DNA of 6,329 nucleotides from Alphaproteobacteria bacterium (GTDB taxonomy: Bacteria; Pseudomonadota; Alphaproteobacteria; Sphingomonadales; SMXR01): NCBI GenBank assembly GCA_004356215.1, contig SMXR01000018.1:1-6329 (forward strand), in the 5' to 3' direction. Within the stretch, counting starts at the first letter, position 1. Each line of letters opens with the position of its first letter. This document shows, piece by piece, positions 4,847 through 6,329 of the stretch. The position numbers and the translations under genes were made by a program. The notes under the pieces were generated by a model, which was given only the letters and a program-made list of their open reading frames with translations, did no database searches and was not told where the DNA came from.

Positions 4847-5637
4847 CAGGATTGATCCCGCTTGCTAAATATTTCCTCAACGACAACCGCATGCGCCAGG
4901 GTATCCACATCCATTGCCAGATCGGGGTTGGCCATAATCACCGGCTGAAATTCAGCACCAATGACCTTTGAGGCCCGCTCGAATGCCCGGTCAAGAGTCA
5001 GCGTGCCGAAAACATAGGCCAACATTGCCCCAAGGCCGAAGCCAGCGACCATGGCCAAAACATTCTTGCGGTCCTTTTCTATTTTAAGCCAGAACTGCAC
5101 CCCTGATTTTGCCCCGGGTGTAAGCAGGGCAAAAATATTGCAGGCCTTATACCCCTCTCCCTTTAACGAGATAAAAGTGCGCTTTATGTCTGGGTGGCGC
5201 ACAGAGAATTTACTTTTCTCAATCATGCCAACCGTGGCATCCACCCCTTTGAGCCCAATTGATTTTTCGCAAAAATAATCAATTTCATCCGCCTGCAAAA
5301 GCGGGCTGTCCGCGGTAACGATCAACAATGGCATTGGCAATTTAAGTTTTTCCAGAGCCATCAGGACGCTGGAGGCCGGTGACCCACCACCTTCTAGAAA
5401 CCTGACCTTTTTGTGGGCGGTGTCACCCGCTTTAAGCCCGGTCTGAATTTTCTGGACGCGGTTGGCAACCACGAAGACATCACCAACCTGGCGCGCACCC
5501 TTTAGTGCCGATAGCACATGCTCCAGCATCGGCCGGCCCAAAATCGGCAGCAACGCCTTGCGCCCCGGGATCGCCCCCGCCTGGGGGTCATCCCCGGGCC
5601 GGTCTCCGGCCAGTACAAGTGCGGTAAAATGCAGCAT
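4846..5637 (-). CDS. MobA-like NTP-transferase domain protein (nucleotidyltransferase family)
   Basis: This 263-residue protein has a MobA-like (GT-A-type) nucleotidyltransferase domain. It opens with T-A-L-V-L-A-G-D-R-P-G (5-15) and K27-A-L-L-P-I-L-G-R-P-M-L, the nucleotide-binding loop plus lysine. T-A-D-S-P (108-112) supplies a metal-binding Asp110, and A-M-D-V-D (241-245) gives a second acidic motif. The loop differs from the usual L-A-G-G-x-S-x-R-M-G, so it is not plain MobA or MocA. The C-terminal region has a hydrophobic stretch (193-210) leading to G-T-L-T-L (211-215), which may lie on the membrane; similar tails occur in relatives. It probably transfers a nucleotide to a phosphorylated head group or sugar, but the substrate is unknown. 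The ATG at 5637 has AAGGAAA upstream at a somewhat long distance. The gene is first in a two-gene unit with the HAD phosphatase. Confidence 0.8.
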   Translation of the reverse strand: MLHFTALVLAGDRPGDDPQAGAIPGRKALLPILGRPMLEHVLSALKGARQVGDVFVVANRVQKIQTGLKAGDTAHKKVRFLEGGGSPASSVLMALEKLKLPMPLLIVTADSPLLQADEIDYFCEKSIGLKGVDATVGMIEKSKFSVRHPDIKRTFISLKGEGYKACNIFALLTPGAKSGVQFWLKIEKDRKNVLAMVAGFGLGAMLAYVFGTLTLDRAFERASKVIGAEFQPVIMANPDLAMDVDTLAHAVVVEEIFSKRDQS

Positions 5638-5672
5638 TGCTCTTTATTTCCTTGTTCAGGTAATTTGCAATT

Positions 5673-5700
5673 GTTAAAAGCACCATATCCTGAAATTCAA
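5673..5700 (-). promoter_or_regulatory. Possible promoter of the nucleotidyltransferase-HAD pair
   Basis: On the minus strand TTGAAT (complement of 5695-5700) and TTTAAC (complement of 5673-5678) are separated by 16 bp, each matching four of six sigma-70 consensus bases. This would start transcription about 30 bp before the ATG at 5637. The match is weak and the spacer is AT-rich, so chance is a real possibility. Confidence 0.25.
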
Positions 5701-5718
5701 ATCCAGAGGAAATTGTAA

Positions 5719-5952
5719 ATGGTTGGTACCGCGTTTTTATTTTCACCCTCTCCCTTAACCGGGCATTTTTTAAATAAAGCCGCCCGCACGGTGCCAAAAC
5801 CCTTTCCTCCGGGTATGATCTTTGTGCCCTCCAAGGGGGGCATAAGTCACAACGGTCTTGAAGACACCGAAGAGTTACATTTGATTGCAGGTGCGCGGGT
5901 ATTGTTGCTTACGCTTCTAGACTTGGCGGACCAAACAGACGGGAAACAATGA
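5719..5952 (+). pseudogene. C-terminal remnant of an M20 amidase (hydantoinase/carbamoylase family)
   Basis: The 77-codon frame contains P-P-G-M-I-F-V-P-S-K-G-G-I-S-H-N (30-45), then an acidic stretch (G-L-E-D-T-E-E) and A-G-A-R-V-L-L-L-T-L-L (57-67). This is the C-terminal end of M20 Zn-dependent amidases such as N-carbamoyl-amino acid hydrolase or beta-ureidopropionase, including the final metal-binding His (His44). Intact enzymes have about 400 residues, so most of the gene is missing. Just before the match, the next frame over (5787-5807) reads H-G-A-K-T-L-S, resembling the family's G-H-D-A-x-x-L with Asp changed to Gly. This suggests a frameshift near 5805, and a TAA at 5775 interrupts that frame. 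The first 29 residues of the 77 do not match. A good AGAGGA (5705-5710) lies eight bases before ATG 5719, so a short protein might still be made, but the metal site would be incomplete. A decayed gene is the best reading. Confidence 0.7.
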
Positions 5953-5985
5953 ATTAAAACTAAAAAATTCCTGGAAAATCTAACC

Positions 5986-6329
5986 TTAGGTCACTTTTTT
6001 CCTGGCTTGAAAATCTGGTGTTTCCCAAACCCGCTCGTCCATTACTTCGGCCAAAATGGCGGCGGCGTTCCAGACATCCGTGTAAGAATTATAAAGCGGG
6101 GCGAAACCAAACCGTAAAACGTCCGGTGAGCGGAAATCACCGACCAAACCTTTGGCTATCACCGCCTCGATGATGGCATAGCCGTGCGCGTGCTTCAGGG
6201 TCACTTGCGAACCGCGATCATCGGCATTCCGCGGGCAACCCAGCTCCAGTTTGGGACAACTTTCCAGCACCAGGTCCAGGAATAAATCTCCCAGCGCCTG
6301 GGCTTTCCTGTAGAGCGCGGCCATATCAA
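5986..6329 (-). CDS. kynU: Kynureninase, C-terminal part only
   Basis: Kynureninase is a PLP enzyme that cleaves L-kynurenine to anthranilate and alanine (or 3-hydroxykynurenine to 3-hydroxyanthranilate) in tryptophan breakdown. About 114 codons are visible and the frame stays open past the right window edge (Asp-Met-Ala-Ala-Leu there), so the true start lies outside. Recognisable motifs are R-G-S-Q-V, whose arginine is known in the family to hold the substrate carboxylate, H-A-H-G-Y-A-I, G-D-F-R-S-P-D-V-L-R-F-G and P-L-Y-N-S-Y-T-D-V-W-N-A-A, with the end K-K-V-T. The PLP lysine lies upstream, outside the window. The gene converges on the amidase remnant 33 bp away, with no clear terminator between. 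No other kyn gene is in view. Confidence 0.95.
   Translation of the reverse strand, partial: DMAALYRKAQALGDLFLDLVLESCPKLELGCPRNADDRGSQVTLKHAHGYAIIEAVIAKGLVGDFRSPDVLRFGFAPLYNSYTDVWNAAAILAEVMDERVWETPDFQARKKVT

Noticed and set aside
4295..4855. A 186-codon plus-strand frame opposite the HAD gene
   Set aside because: It is antisense to a protein with all four HAD motifs and has no recognisable domain or start signal.
5951..5970. GAATT/AATTC inverted repeat between the amidase remnant and kynU
   Set aside because: Five AT-rich pairs around a ten-base loop are expected by chance in such sequence, and no T-run follows at the right distance.

Overview
The window reads as a stretch of ordinary alphaproteobacterial chromosome, probably Rhodospirillales-like. 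This is inferred from protein character: a NifU/IscU-type scaffold lacking its third cysteine and divergent from folE, a CicA-type HAD-IB phosphatase paired with a MobA-like nucleotidyltransferase, and a kynureninase ending in Lys-Lys-Val-Thr. Genes are moderately GC-rich, while several intergenic stretches are AT- and pyrimidine-rich. I see no tRNA, rRNA, CRISPR array, transposase or phage gene.

Layout. On the minus strand, 1-613 holds the start of an exported PQQ-type sugar dehydrogenase (cut by the window edge), translationally coupled by an ATGA overlap to an Fe-S scaffold gene read just before it. A 175-bp divergent spacer separates this pair from folE (GTP cyclohydrolase I) and gloB (glyoxalase II), an 8-bp-spaced pair on the plus strand. 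The folE leader can fold with its ribosome-binding purines paired, and may be a THF-II (folE-motif) riboswitch. A 288-bp spacer (2156-2443) full of degenerate direct repeats leads to a GFA-family zinc protein gene, which ends in a long hairpin followed by eight T. Then come an ICMT/PEMT-like membrane methyltransferase and a secreted DUF6265-like protein, both plus strand.

From 4184 to 5637 a tightly coupled minus-strand pair encodes a MobA-like nucleotidyltransferase (first gene) and a HAD-IB phosphatase (second gene), overlapping as TGATG. Upstream of it and divergent lies the C-terminal remnant of an M20 amidase (hydantoinase/carbamoylase family), apparently a pseudogene. Last is the C-terminal part of kynureninase on the minus strand, running off the window.

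Functionally the window is a mix: folate/pterin synthesis, Fe-S assembly, glutathione-linked aldehyde detoxification (gloB and possibly the GFA protein), envelope or lipid chemistry (ICMT-like and perhaps the nucleotidyltransferase-HAD pair) and tryptophan catabolism. No clear new defence or mobile system is visible. The parts most worth a second look are the folE leader, the repeat-filled spacer, the long hairpin at 2910-2998, the nucleotidyltransferase-HAD pair and the amidase remnant.
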